This document shows positions 1-8,280 of a DNA stretch of 64,000 nt, piece by piece; positions within the stretch are counted from its first letter, which is position 1; each line of letters opens with the position of its first letter. The stretch is from assembly GCA_020850355.1 (NCBI GenBank), contig JADZEX010000026.1, forward strand, positions 72,110 through 136,109, written 5' to 3'. The stretch is from Fimbriimonadaceae bacterium (GTDB lineage Bacteria; Armatimonadota; UBA10988). A program made the translations under genes and the position numbers. The notes below the pieces were generated by a model, which was not told the DNA's origin, did not search any database, and saw nothing but the letters and a program-made list of their open reading frames with translations.

Positions 1-444
1 CCGCTTGCGCCAGCGCGACGCCGCCGGGGCGCGCGGCGGCGGCAGCGGGTTGCCGCGGGTGGTCAGCAGCAACCGGGTCTCGGCCTCCAGCCGCAGCGCC
101 TTCTCCTCGGCCGCCGCGGCGCGGGCTTCGAGCAGGGCCGCCGCAGTGCGCTGTTCGGCTTCGGCACGTCGCAAGGTCTGATTGTCCTGTTCCAGCCGCG
201 CGGCCTCCTGCTCTTGGCGGCGCCGGGCACGGCCGGCGCTCAGCAGCACCCGCAGATAGGGCAGCGTCATCACCGCGGCGCCGAGCAGCATCGAGTAGCC
301 GATCAACTCGAGAATCGACGACTGCACCACGAAGTTGCTGCCGAACAGGGCCAACCGATACTCGAGCGGGGCGGGGTTGAGCTGGATCAGCATCCCGCCG
401 ATGAACATCATGCCGATCAGCAGGAGCAGGTAGAGTATCACCAT
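1..444 (-). CDS. membrane protein, LapA/DUF1049-like N-terminus with coiled-coil tail (partial, 3' end off window)
   Basis: Manual reverse translation from ATG at 444: MVILYLLLLIGMMFIGGMLIQLNPAPLEYRLALFG...SMLLGAAVMTLPYLRVLL then Ala/Glu/Arg-rich helix; no stop before the window edge; two hydrophobic segments. Confidence 0.6.
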   Translation of the reverse strand, partial: MVILYLLLLIGMMFIGGMLIQLNPAPLEYRLALFGSNFVVQSSILELIGYSMLLGAAVMTLPYLRVLLSAGRARRRQEQEAARLEQDNQTLRRAEAEQRTAAALLEARAAAAEEKALRLEAETRLLLTTRGNPLPPPRAPAASRWRKR

Positions 445-550
445 CGCGGCTGTCCGGCCGGGATTATCGCCCACCGCTCCGGGGGCGTCAACCGCCGGCC
501 GGAGCGGGCCAGGTGCGTCAGGTTAAGCGGCTACAACCTCGGAGTCAGCG

Positions 551-1258
551 ATGTCCGCCAGCCCCGCCGCGCCGCCGCGGCAATACGTGCACTTCAACTT
601 CTACCGCGTCGACCCCGCCTGGCGCCGCCTGCCGGTCGCCGCACGGAGCGCCGGCAAGGAGGCCTTTGCGGGCGTCGTCGCTGCCTGGCAGCAGCGCCAG
701 ATGATCGTGATCCCGTACAGCCTGACCGGCCTGCGCGGCGATTGCGACCTGATGCTGTGGCGGATCACGACGCAGTTGGAGGACCTCCAGACGATGGGCG
801 CCGAGCTGTTGGCGACGCCGCTCGGGCAGTACCTCAGCGTGCCGTATGCCTATCTCTCGCAGGCCAAGCGGTCGACCTACGTCGACAAGTTGGATCCCGA
901 GCACAACGAATCGCGGTCGCGGGTGCAGCCAGGCCGCTACCGCTACAACTTCGTCTACCCGTTCGTCAAGACCCGCGAGTGGTACCTGCTGCACAAGCAA
1001 ACCCGGCAGGGCATCATGGACGAGCACATTGAAGTAGGAACCCGGTTCCCGACGGTGAAGCTGAACACCACCTACAGCTTCGGGCTGGACGATCAGGAGT
1101 TCATGCTGGCCTTCGAGACGGACCACCCCGGCGACTTTCTGGACCTGGTGATGGCGCTGCGCGAGACCGACGGCAGTCGCTACACCGTCCGGGACACGCC
1201 GATTTTCACTTGCCTCCGTCAAGATTTGGCGGCAGCGCTCGATGCTCTGGGAGGATGA
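551..1258 (+). CDS. chlorite dismutase / HemQ-like heme protein
   Basis: YPFVKTREWYLLHKQTRQGIMDEHIEVG (proximal His region) and TTYSFGLDDQEFMLAFETDHPGDFLDLVMALRET...DTPIFTC are typical of the Cld superfamily. Confidence 0.85.
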   Translation: MSASPAAPPRQYVHFNFYRVDPAWRRLPVAARSAGKEAFAGVVAAWQQRQMIVIPYSLTGLRGDCDLMLWRITTQLEDLQTMGAELLATPLGQYLSVPYAYLSQAKRSTYVDKLDPEHNESRSRVQPGRYRYNFVYPFVKTREWYLLHKQTRQGIMDEHIEVGTRFPTVKLNTTYSFGLDDQEFMLAFETDHPGDFLDLVMALRETDGSRYTVRDTPIFTCLRQDLAAALDALGG

Positions 1259-1270
1259 GGCAGCGACGGC

Positions 1271-1825
1271 GTGGCCTGGATCTCTCTGGCACTGGTGGTG
1301 GCACTGGTGGTGGCCGGCGGTCTGCTGCTCTGGCTGGCCGTACGCGCCGGGCATCAGGCGAGCGCGGCGCGCCCCTACGGCCGCACCGCGACGCGGCCGA
1401 CCGGCCGCGGTCTGGACCCGCTGCTGCTGCACATCGACCGCCAGATTGAGACCCTCTTGACCGAACGCCACCGCCTGCAACGGCTGATCCTGAAGGGCGA
1501 GCGACTGCGCGGGATGATGCTGCAGTCGGCGCAGTTGCGCACCCGCGTGCCGAGTGTCGAGCGGACCATCGGCCACCTCGGCCGGCGGGCCAGCGCGCTG
1601 GACGAGCTGATCGGCCGCTACCACCAGCACCGCGACGACCTGGCGATCCTGCGGGCGGCCGACGAGTTCGCCAGCGAGCTGGAAGCCTACGAGGACCACG
1701 CCAGCAACGCTCGCGTGCTCGACCCCTACGCCGACCAGATCGCCGAGCTGGATGGGGAGACCGAGCGACTGCTGGAGATTGCCGACGCCGAGGCCGAACT
1801 GGACGATCTGCTGCGCGCGAGCTGA
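1271..1825 (+). CDS. hypothetical membrane-anchored coiled-coil protein
   Basis: N-terminal TM segment WISLALVVALVVAGGLLLWLAV then charged helical region; GTG start; co-directional with neighbours. Confidence 0.6.
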   Translation: MAWISLALVVALVVAGGLLLWLAVRAGHQASAARPYGRTATRPTGRGLDPLLLHIDRQIETLLTERHRLQRLILKGERLRGMMLQSAQLRTRVPSVERTIGHLGRRASALDELIGRYHQHRDDLAILRAADEFASELEAYEDHASNARVLDPYADQIAELDGETERLLEIADAEAELDDLLRAS

Positions 1826-1832
1826 GGAACCG

Positions 1833-3785
1833 ATGGAGCCTGTCGAGCGCGAAAGCTGGCCGGTGGACTGGGAGGGCGCCAGCCGTCAGAGCGGCTTGCT
1901 GGCCCGCGCCCGGACGCCCGACGAGGTGCTGCAGGCCGCGTCGACGGCGATTCTGGAGACCCTCGCGCCGGCCGCGCTGGCGGTCTGGCAGTACGCCGGC
2001 GGGCATCTCAGCCTGTCGCTTGAACACGGCCTGCCCAGCGGACGGGCCGACCGGCCGCGGTGGACCGATCTGTTCAAGCTGCCGCTCACCAGTGGCGGCC
2101 TGCTGCTCGGTGTGCTCGAGGTCTATAGCCTGACGCCCGACGGCTTCAACGCCGCCCAGCGCGCGGTGCTGCACCTGCTCGGCGGGACCCTGGCGGTGGC
2201 GCTGCACCGGGCGCGGCTCGACGACCAACTGGCCGCGGCCCGGCGAGGCGGGGTTGAACAGGCGCGCCTGCTCGAGCTCGAGCTGCTCGACCAGTTGACC
2301 CGCGCCACCAGCCACAGCGTCGGCTACGCCCAGTTCTTCGAGTCCCTCACGGCCGCGCTGGCACAGGCCTGGCCGTACCGCGTGGCGGCCCTGCTGGCGG
2401 CTCGCGGGCCACGGCCCGAGGTCTGGCTGGCCGTCGGGCCGGCCGGCTCGCCCGGCCAGGTCGACGATGCCGTGCGCTGCACCCTGGCGGCCTGGCGCGG
2501 CTTCGGCGGCGAACCGCTCCAGCCGGCGCAGGTCCAACTGCACGCCCGTGGCGACCAGCCGCCGCAGCCACCGGCCAGCGCCGAGGGCGGCCTGGCGCTG
2601 CCGTTGACGGAAGGCGACGAACTGGCCGGGGTGCTCTACCTGCTCGGCGCCAACCCGGCCGGCGAGCCGCAGGTGCGGGCGTTGCACGCCTTCGCCGAAC
2701 GGGCCTCGGCCGCCTTGACCAAGGTCCGCGAGCTGCTCAGCGAGGAGATCGAGCGGCTGTCGACGATCATCGCCAGCCTGCCGCAGGGGATCGTGCTGCT
2801 CGACGCGGCCGGGCAGGTGCTCCTGGCCAACCGCCCCGGCGGGCAGCAACTGGCCCTGCTCGGCGCCGACACGACGCCGGTGGCGCAGCTCGGCGAGCTA
2901 TCGCTCAACGAGCTGATTCTGGAGGCCGTCGCCACCGGGCACGACCTGACGCGCCGCGAGATCGCGCTGCGGGCCGACGATCGCAGCTGGCACCTGCGGG
3001 TTACCGTGGTGGCGGTGCGCGACGGCAGCGAGGTGATCGGCACGGTGCTCAGCATCGAGGACATCACCGAGGTCCGCCAGACCGAGCAACGGCTGTTCCA
3101 CGACGCCCGGCTGGCCAGCATCGGCGAGTTTGCCTCGGGGCTGGCGCACGAGCTGAACAACCCGATGATGATCCTGCTGGGCCTGGCCGAGGTGCTGGCC
3201 GAGGATCCGAGCATCCCGGCGGAGCGGCGCCCGCTGCTGCAGGACATCCAGGCCGCGGCGCTGCGAGCGGCGGGGATCGTCCAGCAGATGATGCTGTTCG
3301 CCGATACCCAGGGCAGCGAAGGGGTCGACCATCTGCAGCTCCATGAGGTCCTGGAGCAGGCGATTGCCCTGATCGCCAGCCGCCTGGAGTGGGACGGGGC
3401 CGCCGTCGAACTGGACTGGGCGGCGGACCTGCCGCCGGTCCGGGGACACGCCGGCAAGCTGCAGCAGTTGACCCTCAACCTGGTCCGCAACGCGGCCGAG
3501 GCGATCCGCCAGAGCGGTGTCGGGGGCCGCATCGTGGTGCGCACCAGGGCGGTCGTCGACGAGGTCTGGCTGGAAGTTGAAGACGACGGCCCGGGCGTGC
3601 CCGCCGAGCTCCGCGAGCGAGTCTTCGATGTCTTCTTTACGACCAAGCGCGACTACCAGGGCAAGGGCCTCGGCCTGGCCGAAGCGCATCGCATCGCTCA
3701 GGAGCATCGCGGCCGGCTGGAGCTGCTGGCTGGCGAGTCGGGTGGTGCCCTGTTACGGTTGCGGCTGCCGCGGGAGCCAGCGTGA
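1833..3785 (+). CDS. sensor histidine kinase with GAF-like and PAS-like regions
   Basis: H-box ASIGEFASGLAHELNNPMMILLGL, N-box LQQLTLNLVRNAAEAI, G1 LEVEDDGPGVP, FFTTKRDYQGKGLGLAEAHRIAQEH. Start chosen at ATG 1833 (MEPVERES) rather than the longer ORF start at 1752. Confidence 0.9.
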   Translation: MEPVERESWPVDWEGASRQSGLLARARTPDEVLQAASTAILETLAPAALAVWQYAGGHLSLSLEHGLPSGRADRPRWTDLFKLPLTSGGLLLGVLEVYSLTPDGFNAAQRAVLHLLGGTLAVALHRARLDDQLAAARRGGVEQARLLELELLDQLTRATSHSVGYAQFFESLTAALAQAWPYRVAALLAARGPRPEVWLAVGPAGSPGQVDDAVRCTLAAWRGFGGEPLQPAQVQLHARGDQPPQPPASAEGGLALPLTEGDELAGVLYLLGANPAGEPQVRALHAFAERASAALTKVRELLSEEIERLSTIIASLPQGIVLLDAAGQVLLANRPGGQQLALLGADTTPVAQLGELSLNELILEAVATGHDLTRREIALRADDRSWHLRVTVVAVRDGSEVIGTVLSIEDITEVRQTEQRLFHDARLASIGEFASGLAHELNNPMMILLGLAEVLAEDPSIPAERRPLLQDIQAAALRAAGIVQQMMLFADTQGSEGVDHLQLHEVLEQAIALIASRLEWDGAAVELDWAADLPPVRGHAGKLQQLTLNLVRNAAEAIRQSGVGGRIVVRTRAVVDEVWLEVEDDGPGVPAELRERVFDVFFTTKRDYQGKGLGLAEAHRIAQEHRGRLELLAGESGGALLRLRLPREPA

Positions 3786-4522
3786 GTCGCGCGAAGCGCC
3801 CCGCGCAGCGGCCGCGCCGGGCGCTGCAGGAGCGTCGCGCGGCCTTCCTGGACCGCCTCGGCCTGCACTTCAACGATCCCACGCTGCTGCACCAGGCGCT
3901 GCGCCACCCGTCTTACACGCGGGAGCAGGAACTCGCCCCGCAGTGCTCCAATGAACGATTGGAGTACCTGGGCGATGCAGTGCTGCAACTGGTCGTCTCC
4001 GAACACCTCTTCGCCGCGCTGCCGCAGGCGGCCGAAGGGGAGCTGACGACCGCCCGCGCCGGCTGGGTGCGGGGCAGCAGCCTGGCGGCCTGGGCGGCGC
4101 AGATCGAGCTGGCCGAGGTGCTGGAGATCGGTAGCAACCTCGACCTCAGTCAGGCCCGCAGCCGTCGCTCGGTGCTGGCCTGCGCGGCCGAGGCGCTGTT
4201 GGGGGCGGTCTACCTCGACCAGGGCTACGCCGCGGCGCGCGATCTGGTGCTGGCCACGCTGCCGGCGGTGGCCGGGCGGGTCGCGGCGCGCAACGCCAAG
4301 GGCGAGTTGCAAGAGTGGACTCAGCCGCGCTGCGGCGAGGCGCCGACGTACCACCTGCGCCAGGCCAGCGGCCCGGCGCACCAGCGCTGGTTCGAGGTCG
4401 AGGTGCGGGTCGGCAGCCGGGTCGTCGGACTCGGCGGTGGGCCAAGCCGGAAGGACGCCGAGCAGGCCGCCGCCCACGCCGCGCTGCAGGAGCTGGGGGC
4501 TGCAACCTTGGGGGAGTCCTGA
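3782..4522 (+). CDS. rnc: ribonuclease III
   Basis: NERLEYLGDAVLQLVVSEHLF, EGELTTARAGWVRGSSLA, EALLGAVYLDQG and C-terminal dsRBD (GGGPSRKDAEQAAAHAALQEL). GTGA overlap with upstream kinase gene. Confidence 0.93.
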   Translation: MSRAKRPAQRPRRALQERRAAFLDRLGLHFNDPTLLHQALRHPSYTREQELAPQCSNERLEYLGDAVLQLVVSEHLFAALPQAAEGELTTARAGWVRGSSLAAWAAQIELAEVLEIGSNLDLSQARSRRSVLACAAEALLGAVYLDQGYAAARDLVLATLPAVAGRVAARNAKGELQEWTQPRCGEAPTYHLRQASGPAHQRWFEVEVRVGSRVVGLGGGPSRKDAEQAAAHAALQELGAATLGES

Positions 4523-4546
4523 GCTCCAAGGGAGAGGACGAGACCG

Positions 4547-5272
4547 TTGAACATCATCGACTGCCACACGATGTTCGGGTTCTGGCCGCAGCGCCGGGCC
4601 GACATCTCGCCGGAGACGCTGGTCAACCTGGTGCGCGAGCACCAGGTCAGCACGGCTTTGACGATGTCGACCACCGGGATCTTCGCCGACTTCAACCGCG
4701 GCAACGAGGAGACCGTGGCGATCTGTCGCAAGGCCGGGCGCCTGCTGCTGCCGATCGGCACCATCGACCCGCGGCGCTTCGTGGGGACCATCGAGGAGAT
4801 CGATCGCCTCGCCGATGCCGGCGTGCGGATCTGGCGGCTGTTCCCCGAGATCCAGGGCTGGGACCTCGCCAGCCGGCCGGTCGGGCCGATCCTGCAGCGG
4901 CTCGGCGAACGCCGCTGCACGCTCCTGATCAGCGCCTCGCGGAGCGGCGAGCCGACCCGGATTGCCGACCGCACCGCCGAGTTCCGGCTGCCGACGGTGC
5001 TGCTGGGCGTCACCAACCTGCAACTGGGCGAACTGGTCGCCGTGCTGCCCACCGCGCCGCACCTCTTGTTGGAGACCCGCCGCCTGGCCGACCCGGCGGT
5101 GGTCCGGGCGCTCGGCCAGCGGTTCGGCTTCGACAAGCTCGTGTTCGGCTCGGCGAGCCCGCTGCAGTACCTCTCCAGCGCGCTCTTGCCGTTGCAGAAG
5201 GCCGGGCTCAGCGCGGCCGACTTGGAGCAAGTCCTGGGCGGCAACATGCACCGCCGGCTGGGAGGTGGCTGA
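4547..5272 (+). CDS. amidohydrolase-superfamily-like TIM-barrel protein, metal motif degenerate
   Basis: N-terminal MNIIDCHTMFGFWPQR; tandem homologue of the next gene. Confidence 0.65.
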   Translation: MNIIDCHTMFGFWPQRRADISPETLVNLVREHQVSTALTMSTTGIFADFNRGNEETVAICRKAGRLLLPIGTIDPRRFVGTIEEIDRLADAGVRIWRLFPEIQGWDLASRPVGPILQRLGERRCTLLISASRSGEPTRIADRTAEFRLPTVLLGVTNLQLGELVAVLPTAPHLLLETRRLADPAVVRALGQRFGFDKLVFGSASPLQYLSSALLPLQKAGLSAADLEQVLGGNMHRRLGGG

Positions 5273-6027
5273 TGCCGATCATCGACGCCCATGCCTACTT
5301 CGGAGCGCCGCCCGAGTCGGTCCGCAAGGGCACCGTCGAGGAGGTCCTGGGGGTGCTTGGCGAGAGCACCGTGAACGCCGTGGTGCTGGCCGCCGCGGCC
5401 GCCGAAGAGGGCGACTTCCGACGCGGCAACGCGGCGCTGCAGCAGGCGATCGCCGACCGGCCGGGGCTCTATGGCTACGTCACCATCAACCCCAGCTATC
5501 CCGAGGAGTCGATCGAGGAGCTGCGCACCCGGCTCGGCCGCGGCAACCTCTGCGCCCTGAAGCTGCCCCGCGAGGCCGCCGGGCGGCGGGTCGCCAGCGA
5601 GGGGATCCAGGCGATCCTGCACGCCGCCCTGCGCTACGGCGTGCCGGTGCTGGTGGACACCCGCGGCGAAGCCGACATCCGCGACGTGGTGCAGTTGGCG
5701 CAGGAGTTCGGGTCCCTGAAGTTCATTCTGGGCGGGATGGGCGACGAAGAGTGGGAAACCGCCGTGCGCGCCTGCGCCAGCGTGCTGAACACCTTCTTGG
5801 ATATCGGCAGCCTGTCCGCCGACCGTGACAAGGTGAAGGACGCCGTGGACGCTGTGACAGTCCGGCGAGTCCTGTTTGGGAGCCACTTCCCGCGTTTGCA
5901 CCCGCTCTATGTGCTGGGTATGATCAAGGACGCGGCGATCGACAATCGGGACCGCGACCGGATCCTCTGGCGGAACGCCGCCGAGCTGTTTGGAATCGAA
6001 CCGCCGAGCGCGCCGTTGCAGGCGTGA
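5272..6027 (+). CDS. amidohydrolase-superfamily-like TIM-barrel protein
   Basis: MPIIDAHAYFGAPPES...VLFGSHFPRLHPLYVLGMIKDAAIDNRDRDRILWRNAAELFG. ATG overlaps upstream TGA (TGATG). Confidence 0.75.
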   Translation: MPIIDAHAYFGAPPESVRKGTVEEVLGVLGESTVNAVVLAAAAAEEGDFRRGNAALQQAIADRPGLYGYVTINPSYPEESIEELRTRLGRGNLCALKLPREAAGRRVASEGIQAILHAALRYGVPVLVDTRGEADIRDVVQLAQEFGSLKFILGGMGDEEWETAVRACASVLNTFLDIGSLSADRDKVKDAVDAVTVRRVLFGSHFPRLHPLYVLGMIKDAAIDNRDRDRILWRNAAELFGIEPPSAPLQA

Positions 6028-6069
6028 GCGGCGGCCGGCGAGGCGCGCTGGAGCGCCGTTGAGGTAGAT

Positions 6070-6098
6070 TTGACACGCCCGCAGCGGTCTGATACACT
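6070..6098 (+). promoter_or_regulatory. sigma70-type promoter
   Basis: TTGACA (6070-6075), 17-bp spacer, TACACT (6093-6098), about 55 bp upstream of the 6153 start. Confidence 0.75.
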
Positions 6099-6152
6099 CC
6101 GGGCGCCGAGGCTGAGTCGGGCTGCTGGCCCGGTTCGGGGAGGGTCATCGCG

Positions 6153-8186
6153 ATGAAGCGTTACGCGCCTGTGTGGTGGGCGGCCGCCGCGCTGCTGGTC
6201 TCCATGTCCGCGAGCCTGGCAGCCACCGATCGGCCGGTGGTGCGCATGCCGGCGGTCGAACAGGGTAGCCAGGTCCGGGGCGACACCCTGGTGGATGTCG
6301 TGATGAAGCCGGCCGACGACGGCACGCCGCTGAAGCGCCTCGAGATGTTGATCGACGGCGAAGCGGTGATTGTCTTCGATCTGCAGCCGGCGCAGCGCAA
6401 TGCCACCTACAACTGGGGCACCGGCTCCTGGCCGGATGGTCGCCACGAGGTGGTCGCGAAGCTGACCGATCTGAAAGACCGCGTCAGCGAGTACCGCACC
6501 TTCGTCTATGTGTGGAACCAGGGCCGGCCGACGCCGGCCAGCAGCGCCGCCGAGATGGTCGTCCAGGACGCCGACGGCGCGCTGGACAACGTGATCACCT
6601 CCAAGGCGCTGTTGCAGGTGCGGGTCGACCCGAAGCTCGGCGCGAAGTGGGTGATCCTGTACCTCAACGACCGGATGATCTGCATGGTCAACAGCCCGCC
6701 CTACCAGACGGTGCTGGACGTGCAGCAGAAGCGCCTGGCCGACGGCCCGTACGTCGTCTATGCCAAGGTGATCCATCCCGACAACAGCGAGACGATCACC
6801 CCGAAGGTGCCGTTTACGGTCAACCTGGCCGGCCAGAACACCACTCTTCGCCCGGCCCCCGCGGTGCCTTCTCCGGCGGGTCCCAGCGCGCCCGTGCCGA
6901 CGGTGGTCGGCCCCGCGCCGAGCGTGCCGGCGGTGACCGGGGTCGACGCTCCCGGTCCGCAGCGGGCCAGCGATGTTGGTTTGAGCAGTGCCCCGCCGGC
7001 GCCGGTCGGGGTGGCCCGCGGTGGCGGTGGTGGGCGGCTGATTGAGCCGACCGCCATCGAGGGCGGCCGGGTCGAAGTCGGCGGTCTGCCCGGGTCGGCG
7101 CCGTTGCTGGTGCCGGGGGCGGCGCCAGTCGGTCCGGCGGTCAGTCTGCCCGGCAAGACCGGCCTCGCCCCCAGCGCCGCGCAGCGCTCGCTGCCGCACG
7201 GTCCCCTGCAGCCGGCGCAGGTCGCCGGACAGCCGATTCCGGCCGCCGGTGGTGTTGGTGGCGAGAGCCTCAGCAGCCCGGCGGGCCAGGTCGCGCCGGT
7301 CGCCGTGGGCACCCCGTCGGCCGCGCCGCGCCGGCAGGTCGGCCAGCCGCTGACCGCCAGCGGGGCGAGCCAGGCGCCGGGCGCCGCGACCGCCAGCGCG
7401 GCCGGCGAGCCCGGCCAGGTCAGCCCCAGCCGGGCGACGCTGAGCACGCCGACCGGGACGCGGCCGGTGATCACCCTGCCGACAGCGCCCGCCAGCGCGC
7501 CGCGGGTCACCGCGCCGAGCACGGCACCGACGCCGACCACCGCCACCAGCGGCCCGGCGACGACGCAGCCGCGCACGGTTGGGCCGCAGCCCCCGTCGGT
7601 GGCCACGCCCGGCCGGCAGATGGGCCCGCAGCCGACCGCGGTGCAGCGCCCGCGGCCGAGCGTCAGCGTGCAGCCGGCGCGCAGCATCGGGCGGGTGCAT
7701 GTGGTCAAGAAGGGCGAGAGCCTGACCGCCATCGCGCGGCGCTATCAGGCCAATGCCAAGGAAGTCGTCGCCATCAACGGGCTGACCAATCCGAGCCTGC
7801 TGCGGATCGGGCAGAAGCTGATCATCCCGGGCGGTCGCCTGGTGGTCAACGGCACGCCCGTCAAGACCGACGTCGCGCCGTTGCAGCAGCGCAGTGGGGT
7901 GCAGACCTCCCCGTTGCGGTTTGTGGTCGAGGCGCTCGGTGGCAGCATCACCTACGCTGCGCCCGAGAAGCGGATCACCGCGACCACCGCCGACCGCGGC
8001 GTGATCACCATCAACGTCGGCTCGCCGACGGCCCAGGTCAACGACGAGAACGTCCTGCTGGACCTGGCGGCCTACATCCGGGCGGGTCGGACGATGGTCC
8101 CGACGCGCTTCATCAGCCAGGCCTTCGATGTCACGATTGAGGTTGACCCGCAGTCGGGCAACATCGTCGTGCGGTCCAACCGTTAG
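6153..8186 (+). CDS. secreted protein: Ig-like N-terminus, Pro/Ala-rich linker, LysM domain, copper-amine-oxidase-N-like C-terminus
   Basis: Signal peptide MKRYAPVWWAAAALLVSMSASLAA; LysM HVVKKGESLTAIARRYQANAKEVVAINGLTNPSLLRIGQKLIIP; C-terminal NVLLDLAAYIRAGRTMVPTRFISQAFDVTIEVDPQSGNIVV. Confidence 0.85.
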   Translation: MKRYAPVWWAAAALLVSMSASLAATDRPVVRMPAVEQGSQVRGDTLVDVVMKPADDGTPLKRLEMLIDGEAVIVFDLQPAQRNATYNWGTGSWPDGRHEVVAKLTDLKDRVSEYRTFVYVWNQGRPTPASSAAEMVVQDADGALDNVITSKALLQVRVDPKLGAKWVILYLNDRMICMVNSPPYQTVLDVQQKRLADGPYVVYAKVIHPDNSETITPKVPFTVNLAGQNTTLRPAPAVPSPAGPSAPVPTVVGPAPSVPAVTGVDAPGPQRASDVGLSSAPPAPVGVARGGGGGRLIEPTAIEGGRVEVGGLPGSAPLLVPGAAPVGPAVSLPGKTGLAPSAAQRSLPHGPLQPAQVAGQPIPAAGGVGGESLSSPAGQVAPVAVGTPSAAPRRQVGQPLTASGASQAPGAATASAAGEPGQVSPSRATLSTPTGTRPVITLPTAPASAPRVTAPSTAPTPTTATSGPATTQPRTVGPQPPSVATPGRQMGPQPTAVQRPRPSVSVQPARSIGRVHVVKKGESLTAIARRYQANAKEVVAINGLTNPSLLRIGQKLIIPGGRLVVNGTPVKTDVAPLQQRSGVQTSPLRFVVEALGGSITYAAPEKRITATTADRGVITINVGSPTAQVNDENVLLDLAAYIRAGRTMVPTRFISQAFDVTIEVDPQSGNIVVRSNR

Positions 8187-8201
8187 GTCTCTGTGGCGTC
8201 G

Positions 8202-8229
8202 CAGCCCGGGCCGCCCACGGTCCGGGCTG
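8202..8229 (+). terminator. strong GC hairpin directly after stop codon; possible intrinsic or attenuating terminator
   Basis: CAGCCCGGGCCG-CCCA-CGGTCCGGGCTG, 12-bp stem with one G-T pair, 15 bp after the stop at 8186; only a weak T tract follows. Confidence 0.45.
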
Positions 8230-8280
8230 TGCCGTTTCCGGCGGCCCACCGGCCCAGCCGTCCGGTGGCAGGTGGTGAAC

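Noticed and set aside
1206-2849. 547-aa minus-strand ORF opposite the histidine kinase
   Set aside because: Low-complexity Arg/Ala/Gly sequence; the plus strand encodes a clear kinase.
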